The notes below the pieces were generated by a model that ran no database searches, had not been told where the DNA came from, and saw nothing but the letters and a program-made list of their open reading frames with translations. The translations under genes were made by a program, and so were the position numbers. A stretch of 64,000 nt of DNA from Gordonia polyisoprenivorans (GTDB lineage Bacteria; Actinomycetota; Actinomycetes; Mycobacteriales; Mycobacteriaceae), in NCBI RefSeq assembly GCF_017654315.1, contig NZ_CP072203.1, positions 372,001-436,000 on the forward strand, read 5' to 3'. The stretch's first letter is position 1. Each line of letters opens with the position of its first letter. Shown one piece after another: positions 52,331 through 61,401 of the stretch.

Positions 52331-53752
52331 GTGCTCACCATCAGCGATCTGGACCTGGCCGTGGCGATGACCGACCGTGCGCGCCGCAGGGTCCCTGCCT
52401 ACGCAGACTTCCTGCGCCGCAACGGCATCGATCCCGGCGAACGTGTCGATGCCGAGGCCTTCACACAGCTGCCCGTGATGACGAAGGCCGGCTACATCAC
52501 CAGTTACCCGCAGCCGGCCCGGTACTGGGACGGCCGGATCACCGAGGCGATGGTGTGGTCGTCGACGTCGGGCTCCTCCAGCGGAGTGCCCACCCAGTTC
52601 GGGCGTGGAGCGCTGGCCCTCGAGCAGAGTGCCGCGATGTACGACCGGATCTTCACCGACTCCTTCGCCTCACAACCGCGAACCACGTTGCTGATCAACT
52701 GTTTTGCGATGGGCACTTGGATCGGCGGCACGTACACGATGGCCGGCGTGAGCGAACTGAACAACCGCGGTCACCGAATCAGCGTCGCCACCCCGGGGAT
52801 CGATCTCGACGTCGCCGTCGCCACCCTCGCCGAGCTCGGCCCGTTCTACGACCACGTCGTCCTCGCCGGATATCCGCCGCTGATCAAGGACCTCCTCGAC
52901 AACACCCCGGCCAATCTGCTCGCGATGGACATCAAGCTGCTGCTGGCCGGCGAGGCGATCACCGAGAAGTGGCGCGACCACGTACTCGATCTGCTGCATC
53001 GACACTCCGAGCCCGAGCGGATCTGCCTCAAGTACGGCACCGCCGACGCCGGGCTGATGGGCTACGAGACCCCGGCGAGTATCGCCGTCCGTCGGGCCGC
53101 CCTCGCCGACGCCGCTCTGTCGGAGGAGTTGTTCGGTCCCGGCATCACCGCACAGCCGACGTTCGTCCGCTATCACCCCGAATACCGCTACACCGAGTGC
53201 GACGCCGAGGGGCATCTGCTGTTCACGGTCGATTCGGCCATGCCGTTGATCCGCTACCGGATCAACGACCGCGGACGGATCCTCGACGGCGCGCAGCTCG
53301 ACGAGATCCTGCGCGCGCACGGACACGACGACCTCGCCGGCGAGGTGGAGCCGCACGATCATTTCCTGGTGCTGCACGGCCGCACCGACATCGCGGCGAT
53401 CTTCCACTCGCTCAACGTGTATCCGGCCAACCTGCGGCCGGCATTCGAGGACCCCGCGTTCGCCGCCGACCTCACCGGACGATTCGTCGTCGAGGTCCTC
53501 GAGAGCGAACAGCATCATCAGACCCTGCACATCCGGGCCGAACTGGCCAAGAACACCGCCGCCGATGCAGGTCTGGCCCGTGCGCTGCGCGAGCGCTGCC
53601 ACGAGTCGTTGGTGACCACCAACTCCGAGTTCCGGGCGCTGAGTGCGTCATTGGGGAAAACCGCCCGCCCCACCGTCTCCCTGTACGAGTACCACTCGGC
53701 GGGATTCGGTTCCGGCGCAAAGGACGTCTACATCCGAGGAGCAGCACGATGA
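52331..53752 (+). CDS. PaaK-like adenylate-forming enzyme
   Basis: 473 residues, related to phenylacetate-CoA ligase. The phosphate loop is SSTSGSSSGVPTQFGR (about residues 76-91). Other matches are LKYGTADAGLMGYETP (in the place of the ANL A5 motif) and PLIRYRINDRGRIL with HGRTDIAAIFHSLNVYP, the PaaK hinge region. The closing catalytic Lys is not obvious. Such enzymes activate a carboxylate with ATP. Its stop overlaps the start of the ThiF-like gene (ATGA), so the two products are made in step. GTG/ATG choice: the ATG... at 52331 is coded GTG and follows GAGGAG. Confidence 0.8.
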   Translation: MLTISDLDLAVAMTDRARRRVPAYADFLRRNGIDPGERVDAEAFTQLPVMTKAGYITSYPQPARYWDGRITEAMVWSSTSGSSSGVPTQFGRGALALEQSAAMYDRIFTDSFASQPRTTLLINCFAMGTWIGGTYTMAGVSELNNRGHRISVATPGIDLDVAVATLAELGPFYDHVVLAGYPPLIKDLLDNTPANLLAMDIKLLLAGEAITEKWRDHVLDLLHRHSEPERICLKYGTADAGLMGYETPASIAVRRAALADAALSEELFGPGITAQPTFVRYHPEYRYTECDAEGHLLFTVDSAMPLIRYRINDRGRILDGAQLDEILRAHGHDDLAGEVEPHDHFLVLHGRTDIAAIFHSLNVYPANLRPAFEDPAFAADLTGRFVVEVLESEQHHQTLHIRAELAKNTAADAGLARALRERCHESLVTTNSEFRALSASLGKTARPTVSLYEYHSAGFGSGAKDVYIRGAAR

Positions 53753-54768
53753 TCGAGATTCTTCACCCCACCCGCGACCGCGACCACATCGACACCCTGT
53801 GCACCGCAGGCGAGTATCGACTGGTCGACGCGTGGACCACCGCACTGCCCGAGCTGACCGCACTCGCCGCGTTCACCGGCGAACCCGTCCCCGATGACGG
53901 CGACCTCGACGAGTGGAGCCGCTACGTCGTCTACCCCTGGCGGCACACCGTGGTGCGCACACCGATCGACCCGGTCTTCCACGGACTGCGCACCGCACGC
54001 AATCGCTTTCTGATCACCGACGACGAGCAGGCCGCCTGGTCGGCCGCGCGACTGGCGGTGGCCGGGCTGAGCGTCGGCGCCTCCGTTGTCGGCGTCGCGG
54101 GATTGACCGGCGCCCGCCGATTCCATCTCGCCGACCCCGACACCCTCGGGCCGACCAACCTGAACCGGCTGTCGGGTTCGGTGTGCGATCTCGGCGTCGA
54201 GAAGACGACCCTGGCTGCTCGGCGCCTCCTCGAGGCCGACCCGTACGCGGAGGTCACCACGTGGGCGCAGGGTTTCGAGCCGGCCATGGCACCGGAGTTC
54301 TTGCGGTCACCCGACGGCCGCGCGGTCGACATCGTGATCGAAGAGATGGACGACCTCGCCATGAAGGTCGCGCTGCGGGTGCACACCCGACGGGCCGGGT
54401 TGCCGCTGATCATGGTCACCGACGACGGCGACAACGTGATCCTCGACGTCGAGCGTTACGACCTCACCCCCGACTATCCCCTCTTCCACGGCAGCGCCGG
54501 GGAGGTCACCGACCTCGACACCGCCGCCCTGCGTGATCCGGCGAATCGGGTCCGGCTGGCCGGTGCCATCGTCGGTGACGACGTGGCACCACGGCTCTCG
54601 CAGGCGCTCGCCGAGGTGGGCCGGACCATTCCGTCGTGGCCGCAGTTGGGCACCGCGGCAAGCCTGGCCGGGGTGGTCGGCGCCTTCGCCGCCCGCACCA
54701 TCGTGTGCGAGGGCGAACTACCTTCGGGCCGTTACCGTTTCGCGGTCGACGGAGCGCTGGCGGCGTGA
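53749..54768 (+). CDS. ThiF/E1-like adenylyltransferase-fold protein
   Basis: 339 residues. After a ~100-residue N-terminal extension, the E1/ThiF core appears: VAGLSVGASVVGVAGLTG (nucleotide loop), FHLADPDTLGPTNLNRLSG, VEKTTLAARRLLEADPYAEV and VDIVIEEMDDLAMKVALR. Canonical ThiF/MoeB proteins use these to adenylate the C-terminus of a ubiquitin-like protein. No CxxC zinc pairs and no obvious catalytic Cys are seen, so it may act on a small molecule or bind without transfer. Coupled to the PaaK-like gene by ATGA overlap. No ubiquitin-like gene is nearby. Confidence 0.8.
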   Translation: MIEILHPTRDRDHIDTLCTAGEYRLVDAWTTALPELTALAAFTGEPVPDDGDLDEWSRYVVYPWRHTVVRTPIDPVFHGLRTARNRFLITDDEQAAWSAARLAVAGLSVGASVVGVAGLTGARRFHLADPDTLGPTNLNRLSGSVCDLGVEKTTLAARRLLEADPYAEVTTWAQGFEPAMAPEFLRSPDGRAVDIVIEEMDDLAMKVALRVHTRRAGLPLIMVTDDGDNVILDVERYDLTPDYPLFHGSAGEVTDLDTAALRDPANRVRLAGAIVGDDVAPRLSQALAEVGRTIPSWPQLGTAASLAGVVGAFAARTIVCEGELPSGRYRFAVDGALAA

Positions 54769-54781
54769 CGCGGGCTGCCGG

Positions 54782-55510
54782 TCACGCCGCCAGTACGTCG
54801 GCGTGACCGTTCCGGCGACACCAGCTCATCAGGTAGCGGGCGTGCAGTCCGCACCATCGGTACACCGACGCCTGGGTCATCGGCAGATCCTCGTCGTGTT
54901 CGCCGCGCTGGACGATCATCGGCCCGATGTAGTGACTGGTGATCTTGTTGGCGGTGTTGGGCGACACCTTGGCCACCCGCGCCAGCGTCGCGGTGTCGGA
55001 GACGTGGCCGGCGGCGATGGCGCCGGCCATCCGACCCGCGGTCTGCCCGCGGCGTCCGGTGAACAGTTCGTAGAGGCTGGGCCGACGATTGGCCGCGGGA
55101 GTCTGGGGGAGCCGGCGGCCCAGTGCGGCCACGCTGATGGCGTCGGCGAACGCGGCGAAGCCATCGGATTTGGCGACCACCCCGACCACCTCTTCGCGGC
55201 GGCGCGCCTCCTCGATGAGGTCGGTCTCCATGCTGTGGCCCTGCGCGGTCAGCAGGACCGGCGCCAGCCGATCGTGATTGCGCAACGACTCGATCACGTC
55301 GAGACCGTCGAACGCCCACTCGGTGTCCGGCCGGTTCCACACCAGGTCGGCGGTCACCACATCGAACCGCACCCGGCCGGCGACCCGGCGAATGAACTCG
55401 GAATCATCCGTGGCCACCTCCACCGTCCAGTCGGCAAATCGCGACCGCAACGGCGCCGCGACCACCTCGCCCAACGGGGAGGCCACCAGTACACGTAAGC
55501 CCTCGGACAT
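54782..55510 (-). CDS. Response-regulator-like DNA-binding protein
   Basis: 242 residues. The N-terminal ~125 residues follow a receiver fold (LRVLVASPLGE, FDVVTADLVW, PVLLTAQG, VVGVVAKSDGF). The Asp of the third strand, the Thr and the Lys are present, but the acidic pair of the first loop is missing, so phosphorylation is doubtful. The C-terminal half has a helix-turn-helix (DTATLARVAKVSPNTANKITSHYI). Convergent with the ThiF gene and divergent from a LuxR-type gene with which it shares a dyad. No kinase gene is next to it. Confidence 0.65.
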   Translation of the reverse strand: MSEGLRVLVASPLGEVVAAPLRSRFADWTVEVATDDSEFIRRVAGRVRFDVVTADLVWNRPDTEWAFDGLDVIESLRNHDRLAPVLLTAQGHSMETDLIEEARRREEVVGVVAKSDGFAAFADAISVAALGRRLPQTPAANRRPSLYELFTGRRGQTAGRMAGAIAAGHVSDTATLARVAKVSPNTANKITSHYIGPMIVQRGEHDEDLPMTQASVYRWCGLHARYLMSWCRRNGHADVLAA

Positions 55511-55540
55511 GGCCTCTATTGTGCCTCGCTAACGACGTTC

Positions 55541-55558
55541 ATGCGTAATCACGCATGA
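55541..55558. promoter_or_regulatory. Dyad shared by two divergent regulator genes
   Basis: CATGCGT-AATC-ACGCATG is a perfect 7-base inverted repeat with a four-base centre, 31 bases upstream of the receiver-like gene and about 95 upstream of the LuxR-type gene. Either or both proteins could bind it. Confidence 0.55.
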
Positions 55559-55653
55559 CGATCGCGGTTTGGGGGCCTTTTACACCTGAATCCCGATCAT
55601 TTGTGTCGCACGAAATGGTGACCTGCCCTCGCAAACCGAACATCGTTGACTCC

Positions 55654-56310
55654 ATGCCGCACGACCCCTCAGATCGCCCCGTCCCGACCGTCGTTCCCGA
55701 CTCCGACGCCATCGTCACGGAGGCCGCGCCCCTGTCCGTCGCGGTCGCCGCCGAGGACGACATCCTCGACACCGCCCTGTGCACCCTCGTGGAGGCCTGG
55801 GGTCATCGGGCCGGCATTCTGCGCCCCGACGCCGACCACTCGCGCTCCGGACGGACCGCCGACGAGTCCTGGACGGTCATCGTCGTCCGCTCGACGCGGC
55901 GATTGATGGAGGTCCGGCAGCATCTGCGTCTGCGTAAGGCGGTCATCGTCGGGATCGGCGTGCGCGCCGACGATCCGCGCGGCATCGATCTCGCGAACAC
56001 CGGGCGCGCCCCGGCCGAGCTCGCCGCATTCCTGACCAGCGTCGCCGATCGCCTTCCCCACCAGTCGGTCCGCGTCCGACTGACCGATCGCGAACGGCAG
56101 ATCCTCACCACCTACGCGCTGGGCGCAACGATGCCCGAAACTGCCAAACTCCATCACATCGCGGAGAGCACAGTGCGTGAGCACTATCGCCGCGTGACCC
56201 AGCGGTACGCCGACGCCGGCAAGCCCATCGGCAACAAGGCACAGCTGTTGCTGCGGCTGATGAGTGACGGATGGGTGCGTCCCCGGGAAATCCTGCACGC
56301 GGCAGGGTGA
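55654..56310 (+). CDS. LuxR-type (GerE) helix-turn-helix regulator
   Basis: About 218 residues. A receiver-like N-terminal region (LSVAVAAEDDILDTALCTLVEAWG ... VIVGIGVRADDPRGIDL) lacks a clear phospho-acceptor. The C-terminal ~65 residues are a LuxR/GerE domain: VRLTDRERQILTTYALGATMPETAKLHHIAESTVREHYRRVTQRY. Start uncertain: 55654 (MPHDPSDRP) is chosen, but the frame is open to 55555. The family layout matches the neighbouring divergent regulator only in outline. Confidence 0.7.
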   Translation: MPHDPSDRPVPTVVPDSDAIVTEAAPLSVAVAAEDDILDTALCTLVEAWGHRAGILRPDADHSRSGRTADESWTVIVVRSTRRLMEVRQHLRLRKAVIVGIGVRADDPRGIDLANTGRAPAELAAFLTSVADRLPHQSVRVRLTDRERQILTTYALGATMPETAKLHHIAESTVREHYRRVTQRYADAGKPIGNKAQLLLRLMSDGWVRPREILHAAG

Positions 56311-56352
56311 GTCGGCTCGCAGCACAGGGGCGGGTGGCAGCATGGGACTGTG

Positions 56353-57768
56353 CTGCTGCCGTCGCTGATCCCCCACGAGCCCGACCTGTCCGATGCCGTC
56401 GTCGTCGGTGACGATCGCTTGTCGCGCGAAGACCTCGTCGGTGCCGCGACCGCGGTGGCCGAACGTATTCGCGGGGCGCACACGCTCGCCGTCCTCGCCC
56501 GCCCGACGGCCTCGACGGTGCTCGCCGTCGTCGGCGGACTGATCGCCGGGGTCGCGATCGTGCCGGTACCGCCGGATTCCGGGCGCCGAGAACTCGACCA
56601 CATCCTGCAGGATTCCGGCGCCCAGGCCTGGTTGGGTGAAGCCCCCGCCGACACGTCGCTGCCCGCCATCCCGGTTCGGCGCTATGCCAAGTCGTGGCAT
56701 TCCCATCCCGAACCGCCCGCCGACTCGACGGCACTGATTCTCTACACCTCGGGCACCACCGGCCTGCCCAAGGGCGTCCCGATCACCCGTCGCGCGATCG
56801 CCGCGGGCCTCGACGCCCTCGCCGACGCCTGGGCGTGGACGTCGGAAGACACTCTCGCCCATGGCCTTCCGCTGTTCCACGTGCATGGCCTGATCCTGGG
56901 TGTGCTGGGACCGCTGCGTCGGGGCGGCCGATTGATCCACACCGTCAAACCGACTCCCGACCACTACGCCCGCGCCGCCGACGCGGGTGCGTCGATGTTC
57001 TTCGGGGTGCCGACGGTGTGGTCGAGGATCGGCGCCGAGCCCGAGTCGGCCCGCCGGCTGTCGGGGGCGCGGCTGCTGGTGTCGGGAAGCGCTCCCTTAC
57101 CGGTGCCGGTCTTCGATCGGATTCGCGCGGCCACCGGCCACGAGATCGTCGAACGCTACGGCATGACCGAGACGATGATCACCGTGAGCACCCGCGCCGA
57201 CGGCGAACGCCGGCCCGGCTGGGTCGGGCTTCCGCTCGACGGCGTGCAGACGCGGCTGGTCGAGGGCGATGCCGTGCTGCCGCACGACGGCGAATCCGTC
57301 GGCGACCTGCACGTCCGCGGCCCCATGCTGGCATCGGGATATCTCAACCGGCCCGAGGCGACCGCACAGAGCTGGCTCGACGACGGCTGGTTCGCCACCG
57401 GCGACGTCGCCGTCATCGACGGGGACGGCATGCATCGCATCGTCGGACGCCGCGCCACCGATCTGATCAAGTCCGGCGGGTACCGGATCGGCGCAGGCGA
57501 GATCGAGACCGTCCTGCTCGCCCATCCGTCGATCGCCGAGGTGGCCGTCATCGGCGTCCCCGACGACGATCTCGGTCAGCGCATCGTTGCCTACGTCGTC
57601 GGCGAGCAGGCCGATGAGCATGCCGCCGACGGTTCCGGCAGCGACGAGGACCTCATCGCGTTCGTCAGCGCCGAACTCTCGGCGCACAAGCGTCCGCGCG
57701 AGATCCGTCGGGTGGAGTCGTTGCCGCGCAACGCAATGGGGAAGGTGCAGAAGAAGCTGTTGGGCTGA
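56353..57768 (+). CDS. Acyl-CoA synthetase (AMP-binding, MatB-like)
   Basis: About 471 residues, short for the family. The phosphate loop is LILYTSGTTGLPKGVP, then GLPLFHVHGLILGVLGPL, ERYGMTETMI, and WFATGDVAVIDGDGMHRIVGRRATDLIKSGGYRIGAGEIE. The end has PRNAMGKVQKKLL with the catalytic Lys in place. The FHVHG motif and short N-terminus resemble malonyl-CoA synthetases (MatB) and small-chain ligases. The frame opens GTG CTG at 56350 or, as here, near there; a GTG at 56350 may be the true start. It follows the LuxR-type gene by about 40 bases and may share its transcript. Confidence 0.82.
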   Translation: MLPSLIPHEPDLSDAVVVGDDRLSREDLVGAATAVAERIRGAHTLAVLARPTASTVLAVVGGLIAGVAIVPVPPDSGRRELDHILQDSGAQAWLGEAPADTSLPAIPVRRYAKSWHSHPEPPADSTALILYTSGTTGLPKGVPITRRAIAAGLDALADAWAWTSEDTLAHGLPLFHVHGLILGVLGPLRRGGRLIHTVKPTPDHYARAADAGASMFFGVPTVWSRIGAEPESARRLSGARLLVSGSAPLPVPVFDRIRAATGHEIVERYGMTETMITVSTRADGERRPGWVGLPLDGVQTRLVEGDAVLPHDGESVGDLHVRGPMLASGYLNRPEATAQSWLDDGWFATGDVAVIDGDGMHRIVGRRATDLIKSGGYRIGAGEIETVLLAHPSIAEVAVIGVPDDDLGQRIVAYVVGEQADEHAADGSGSDEDLIAFVSAELSAHKRPREIRRVESLPRNAMGKVQKKLLG

Positions 57769-57937
57769 GCAGCGGTGACCGTCCGGCCACCGCCTCTCCT
57801 CATGCGGTTTCCTCGTCATCCACAGTTCGTTCGGTCGGCTGACGCATTCCTGTCCGATCCCAAACTCTTCGCATAAGGTGTGTGGCATCGCACGTAGAGT
57901 TGCGGTTGGCCGTTCAACGAAAGAAAGGCATACGGAC

Positions 57938-58513
57938 ATGGGCGTGAGCCTGAGCAAGGGCGGAAATGTCTCGCTGACCAAGGAGGCCCCGGGTCTGACC
58001 GCGGTCGCCGTGGGTCTCGGCTGGGATGCTCGCAGCACCACCGGTACCGATTTCGACCTCGACGCCAGCGCGATCGCGCTCGGCGCCAACAAGAAGGTGC
58101 TCTCCGATCAGCACTTCATCTTCTTCAACAACCTGCGCTCGCCGGACGGATCGATCGAGCACACCGGCGACAACCTGACCGGTGAGGGCGAAGGCGACGA
58201 CGAGGTCATCAACGTCGATCTCGCGGGTGTCCCGCCGGAGGTCGACAGCATCGTCTTCCCCGTCTCGATCTACGACGCCGACGCCCGCAGCCAGTCGTTC
58301 GGCCAGGTCCGCAACGCCTACATCCGCGTTGTGAACCGTGCCGGCGGCGCCGAGATCGCCCGTTACGACCTGTCCGAGGACGCCTCCACCGAAACCGCCA
58401 TGGTGTTCGGCGAGCTCTACCGCAACGGTGCGGAGTGGAAGTTCCGTGCCGTCGGCCAGGGTTACGCCTCCGGCCTCGCGGGCATCGCCCGCGACTACGG
58501 CGTCAACGTCTGA
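57938..58513 (+). CDS. terD: TerD-family tellurium resistance / stress protein
   Basis: 191 residues, full length. Starts [13 protein letters not shown] and includes [57 protein letters not shown] and NAYIRVVN, the acidic Ca-binding pattern of TerD/TerZ/CABP proteins. AAAGAAAGG precedes the ATG. TerD proteins bind calcium and take part in a membrane-linked stress response. A strong hairpin follows before the DUF475 gene. Confidence 0.94.
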   Translation: MGVSLSKGGNVSLTKEAPGLTAVAVGLGWDARSTTGTDFDLDASAIALGANKKVLSDQHFIFFNNLRSPDGSIEHTGDNLTGEGEGDDEVINVDLAGVPPEVDSIVFPVSIYDADARSQSFGQVRNAYIRVVNRAGGAEIARYDLSEDASTETAMVFGELYRNGAEWKFRAVGQGYASGLAGIARDYGVNV

Positions 58514-58530
58514 GAAACCGACACATCGCG

Positions 58531-58570
58531 CGAATGCCGCACCCGCTCATGGCGACGGGTGCGGCATTCG
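58531..58570 (+). terminator. Terminator after terD
   Basis: CGAATGCCGCACCCG (58531-58545) and CGGGTGCGGCATTCG (58556-58570) form a perfect 15-base stem with a ten-base loop, 17 bases after the terD stop. It suggests that terD is transcribed separately from the following gene or that expression falls off between them. Confidence 0.85.
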
Positions 58571-58644
58571 TCGTACACACACCGCCGGTACACATGTCGT
58601 TTCGACTCCTGCCGCTCGTCCACATGTAGAAAGGCCACATCCCC

Positions 58645-59820
58645 GTGGTACTCCGAATATTCGGTCTCTCCATCGTCGTCACGGTCCTCTCGCTGATCGC
58701 CGCCTTCTTCTACGGCGGCACGACGGCCCTGTTCCTGACCCTCATCCTCGGCATCCTCGAGGTCTCGCTGTCCTTCGACAACGCCGTCATCAACGCCACC
58801 GTGCTGCGGCGGATGAGCGAGTTCTGGCAGAAGATCTTCCTCACCATCGGCGTCATCATCGCCGTGTTCGGTATGCGCCTGGTGTTCCCGCTCGTCATCG
58901 TGTGGTTGGCCTCGGGCCTGAACCCGGTCGAGGCGATGCGACTGGCGCTGAACCCGCCGGCCGATGGGGCCGCGTACTTCCCCGACGGCTCGCCGAGCTA
59001 CGAGACCTACATCACCGACGCCCACCCGCAGATCGCGGCGTTCGGTGGCATGTTCCTGCTGATGTTGTTCCTGGGCTTCATCTTCGAGGAGAAAGAGATC
59101 ACCTGGCTCAGCTGGATCGAACGGCCGCTGGAGAAGATCGGCAAGCTCGACCAGCTCGAGGTGGTCGTCGCGGCGGTCCTGCTCATCATCACCGCCGAGT
59201 TCATCGCACCCGACGAGGAGCGGTCGACGGTCCTGTTCGCCGGCCTCCTCGGCATGATCACCTACCTCGCCGTGAACGGTCTCGGTGAGCTGTTCAACAC
59301 CGATGACGACGATCCCGACGAGTCCGATGACGAACGCGCACAAGCGCAGCGCACGCCCGGGGTCGACGACGCCGCGGCGGTTGCGGACGCCGAGGTACGC
59401 CGCCGTTCCGGACCGAGTGATCTGGCCAAGGCCACCGGCAAGGCCGGCTTCTTCTTGTTCCTCTACCTCGAGGTCCTCGACGCGTCGTTCTCCTTCGACG
59501 GTGTCATCGGCGCATTCGCGATCACCGCGGACCCGATCATCATCGCGTTGGGCCTCGGCCTGATCGGCGCGATGTTCGTCCGCTCGCTGACCGTCTATCT
59601 GGTCCGCCAGGGCACGCTGAGCGAGTACGTCTACCTCGAGCACGGAGCGCACTGGGCCATCGGCGCTCTCGCGTTGATCCTGTTCTACTCGATCGGCACC
59701 CATGTTCCCGAGGTCGTCACCGGCCTCGTCGGTGTCGTGCTGATCGTGGCGGCCTTCGTCTCCAGCGTCCTGCGGCGGCGCAAGGAGCCGGCGGACGCCA
59801 AGGATCACATCGAGATCTGA
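58645..59820 (+). CDS. DUF475 (TerC-like) integral membrane protein
   Basis: 391 residues, about nine helices. Two TerC-type motifs are present: GILEVSLSFDNAVINATVL in the first half and LEVLDASFSFDGVIGAFAI in the second, each with the acidic Glu/Asp pair set in the membrane that marks the TerC/DUF475 group. A long acidic cytoplasmic loop (DDDDPDESDDERAQ) lies between the halves. GTG start preceded by AGAAAGG. It is thought to move metal ions or to sit with TerD at the membrane. Confidence 0.88.
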   Translation: MVLRIFGLSIVVTVLSLIAAFFYGGTTALFLTLILGILEVSLSFDNAVINATVLRRMSEFWQKIFLTIGVIIAVFGMRLVFPLVIVWLASGLNPVEAMRLALNPPADGAAYFPDGSPSYETYITDAHPQIAAFGGMFLLMLFLGFIFEEKEITWLSWIERPLEKIGKLDQLEVVVAAVLLIITAEFIAPDEERSTVLFAGLLGMITYLAVNGLGELFNTDDDDPDESDDERAQAQRTPGVDDAAAVADAEVRRRSGPSDLAKATGKAGFFLFLYLEVLDASFSFDGVIGAFAITADPIIIALGLGLIGAMFVRSLTVYLVRQGTLSEYVYLEHGAHWAIGALALILFYSIGTHVPEVVTGLVGVVLIVAAFVSSVLRRRKEPADAKDHIEI

Positions 59821-59839
59821 GTTCGCACCACCAGATACA

Positions 59840-59908
59840 CCAACGCGGCACGAACTCGTGGGCGCCCCCCTCTGCACGGGGCGCGTCCGCGAGTTCGTGC
59901 CGCGTTGG
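59840..59908. terminator. Large hairpin between convergent Ter-locus genes
   Basis: A 19-base perfect stem, CCAACGCGGCACGAACTCG with its complement ending at 59908, encloses an inner GGCGCCCC/GGGGCG stem. It lies between the stop of the DUF475 gene and that of the third AIM24 gene and can serve both directions. Confidence 0.85.
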
Positions 59909-59923
59909 CGTTCTACCTGTCTC

Positions 59924-60685
59924 CTACTGCTGTTGCCCCAGCTGCTGGGTGATCTCCTGATTGATCTGCTGCAGTCCGGGCACCGACAGCCCGGGCAGGT
60001 GGCCTTGGATGGTCCGGACGATGGAGGTGTCGTTGCGAACCTTCTCGCTCGACTGGATGAGAACCGTTCCGCTGCCGGTGAAGTCGAACTGACGCTCCTC
60101 GCCGGAGTTGATGCCGAAGCGCCGGCCCGCAGCGGCGATGAAGGAGTTCACCCACGCCTCGTCGAAGTGGTGGCTCGGCGACGGGCAGTCGGCCCACCCG
60201 ACGAGTGCTTCGGGGTCGACGCGCACCGGCGGTTCAGCGAACATCACCGGCCCGTTGGACGACGCGAGGAACTTCCCGGTGCCGATGAGCGTCAGGAAGC
60301 CGGGCACGATCGACTGCTGCAGCGACAACTGTGGCTGGAAGGCAAGGAGATTGGCGGCCCGGATGGTGAGGTTGCCGTCGTCGAGGTCGTAGGCGTTGAT
60401 GTTGTAGCCGCGGTCGCCGACGACGAGCTTGCCCTGCCCCTCGGCCACCACGAAGTCACCCAGGTGCAGCGGAGCCGAGAACTGTTGTGCCACCATGTGC
60501 AGCAACTGTCCGGAAAGGCCGTGGGTCAGCGCCGTGAAGTTCATCTGCCCGTAGTAGGCGATCATCGCCCCCTTGGACATGAACCACGGCTGGTTGAGAT
60601 CGATGCAGAACGAGTAGTCGTTGTCGGGGATGTTGTCGTCGCTCGGCAGGGTTGCCGGATTCCAGATGGTGTTGAGCTGGCTCAC
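59924..60685 (-). CDS. AIM24-family protein (third of three)
   Basis: 253 residues of the AIM24/TIGR00266 group: SKGAMIAYYGQMNF, VVAEGQGKLVVGDRG, SLQQSIVPGFLTLIGTGKFLASSNGPVMFAE and DFTGSGTVLIQSSE. The fold is a double-psi or trefoil-like beta domain; the molecular role is unknown, with links to stress and mitochondria in eukaryotes. GTG start at 60685 overlapping the previous stop (GTGA). It differs from the other two by a longer C-terminal Gln-rich end (INQEITQQLGQQQ). Confidence 0.85.
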   Translation of the reverse strand: MSQLNTIWNPATLPSDDNIPDNDYSFCIDLNQPWFMSKGAMIAYYGQMNFTALTHGLSGQLLHMVAQQFSAPLHLGDFVVAEGQGKLVVGDRGYNINAYDLDDGNLTIRAANLLAFQPQLSLQQSIVPGFLTLIGTGKFLASSNGPVMFAEPPVRVDPEALVGWADCPSPSHHFDEAWVNSFIAAAGRRFGINSGEERQFDFTGSGTVLIQSSEKVRNDTSIVRTIQGHLPGLSVPGLQQINQEITQQLGQQQ

Positions 60686-61389
60686 AACTTCTCCTCCGAA
60701 GCCTGTACATAGACGACGCCTTGGCCGGCGCACTCCAGTTGCATTGCCTCACCGCCGGTTCGGCCGACGTTGCGCCAGCTGACGGTGGACCGCAGGGTGG
60801 TGTTGACCTGTCCGGCCGCACCGACGTAGGCCTGGGGGTCGACGGTCACCGGCGGCCGGTCCGGTGACACGGGGAGCTCGAAAACCCCTCCATGGCCGAG
60901 GATCACGACCTGGCCGGGTCCGGACAGCTGTGTGGTGAACATGCCCTGCCCGGTCATCGCGCCGGCGGCCGCCGACCGCATCGAACGCAGCAGTCCTCCG
61001 CCACCACCGCCGCCACCTCCCTGCGAGGTCACCGACACGATGGACGCCTGCAGATTCGAGGTGTAGGCGAGTGTGCGTGAGGCCTCCACGCGGATCATCC
61101 CGCCAACCGCGCCGACGTCGATGATCTGTACTTCGATCCCACGAAAGCCGTAGTGCACCACACCTTGTCCCTGGGCGACCATCGTCGACTCGTGTTCACC
61201 GGACATCATCCGCCCGGCCATGCCGGCGACTCCGCCCATGCCGCCCATCCCGCCGGGGGCACCCGCGACCTGGTGCGGTTGGAAGAAGACGTTGCCGGTG
61301 TAGAAGAGCATCGCCCCACGCCGCGCGACGACGGGCCCGCTGCGGCTGATGTCGACCGAGACGACCTTGCTGTTGACCTTCTCGAACAT
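60682..61389 (-). CDS. AIM24-family protein (second of three)
   Basis: 235 residues. Core motifs: ARRGAMLFYTGNVFF, MVAQGQGVVHYGFRG, GMFTTQLSGPGQVVILGHGG and LECAGQGVVYVQASE. Two low-complexity insertions are notable: GGMGGMGGVAGMAGRMM near residue 50 and a run of nine Gly before LLRSMRSAAAGAM. Overlaps the next AIM24 gene by four bases and follows the first by 12. Confidence 0.85.
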   Translation of the reverse strand: MFEKVNSKVVSVDISRSGPVVARRGAMLFYTGNVFFQPHQVAGAPGGMGGMGGVAGMAGRMMSGEHESTMVAQGQGVVHYGFRGIEVQIIDVGAVGGMIRVEASRTLAYTSNLQASIVSVTSQGGGGGGGGGLLRSMRSAAAGAMTGQGMFTTQLSGPGQVVILGHGGVFELPVSPDRPPVTVDPQAYVGAAGQVNTTLRSTVSWRNVGRTGGEAMQLECAGQGVVYVQASEEKL

Positions 61390-61401
61390 GTCGGTGCTCC
61401 C

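Noticed and set aside
58495..59877. A 460-codon acidic minus-strand frame opposite the DUF475 gene
   Set aside because: Composition (runs of Asp, Glu, His) is the complement of GC-rich membrane codons; it even crosses the large hairpin.
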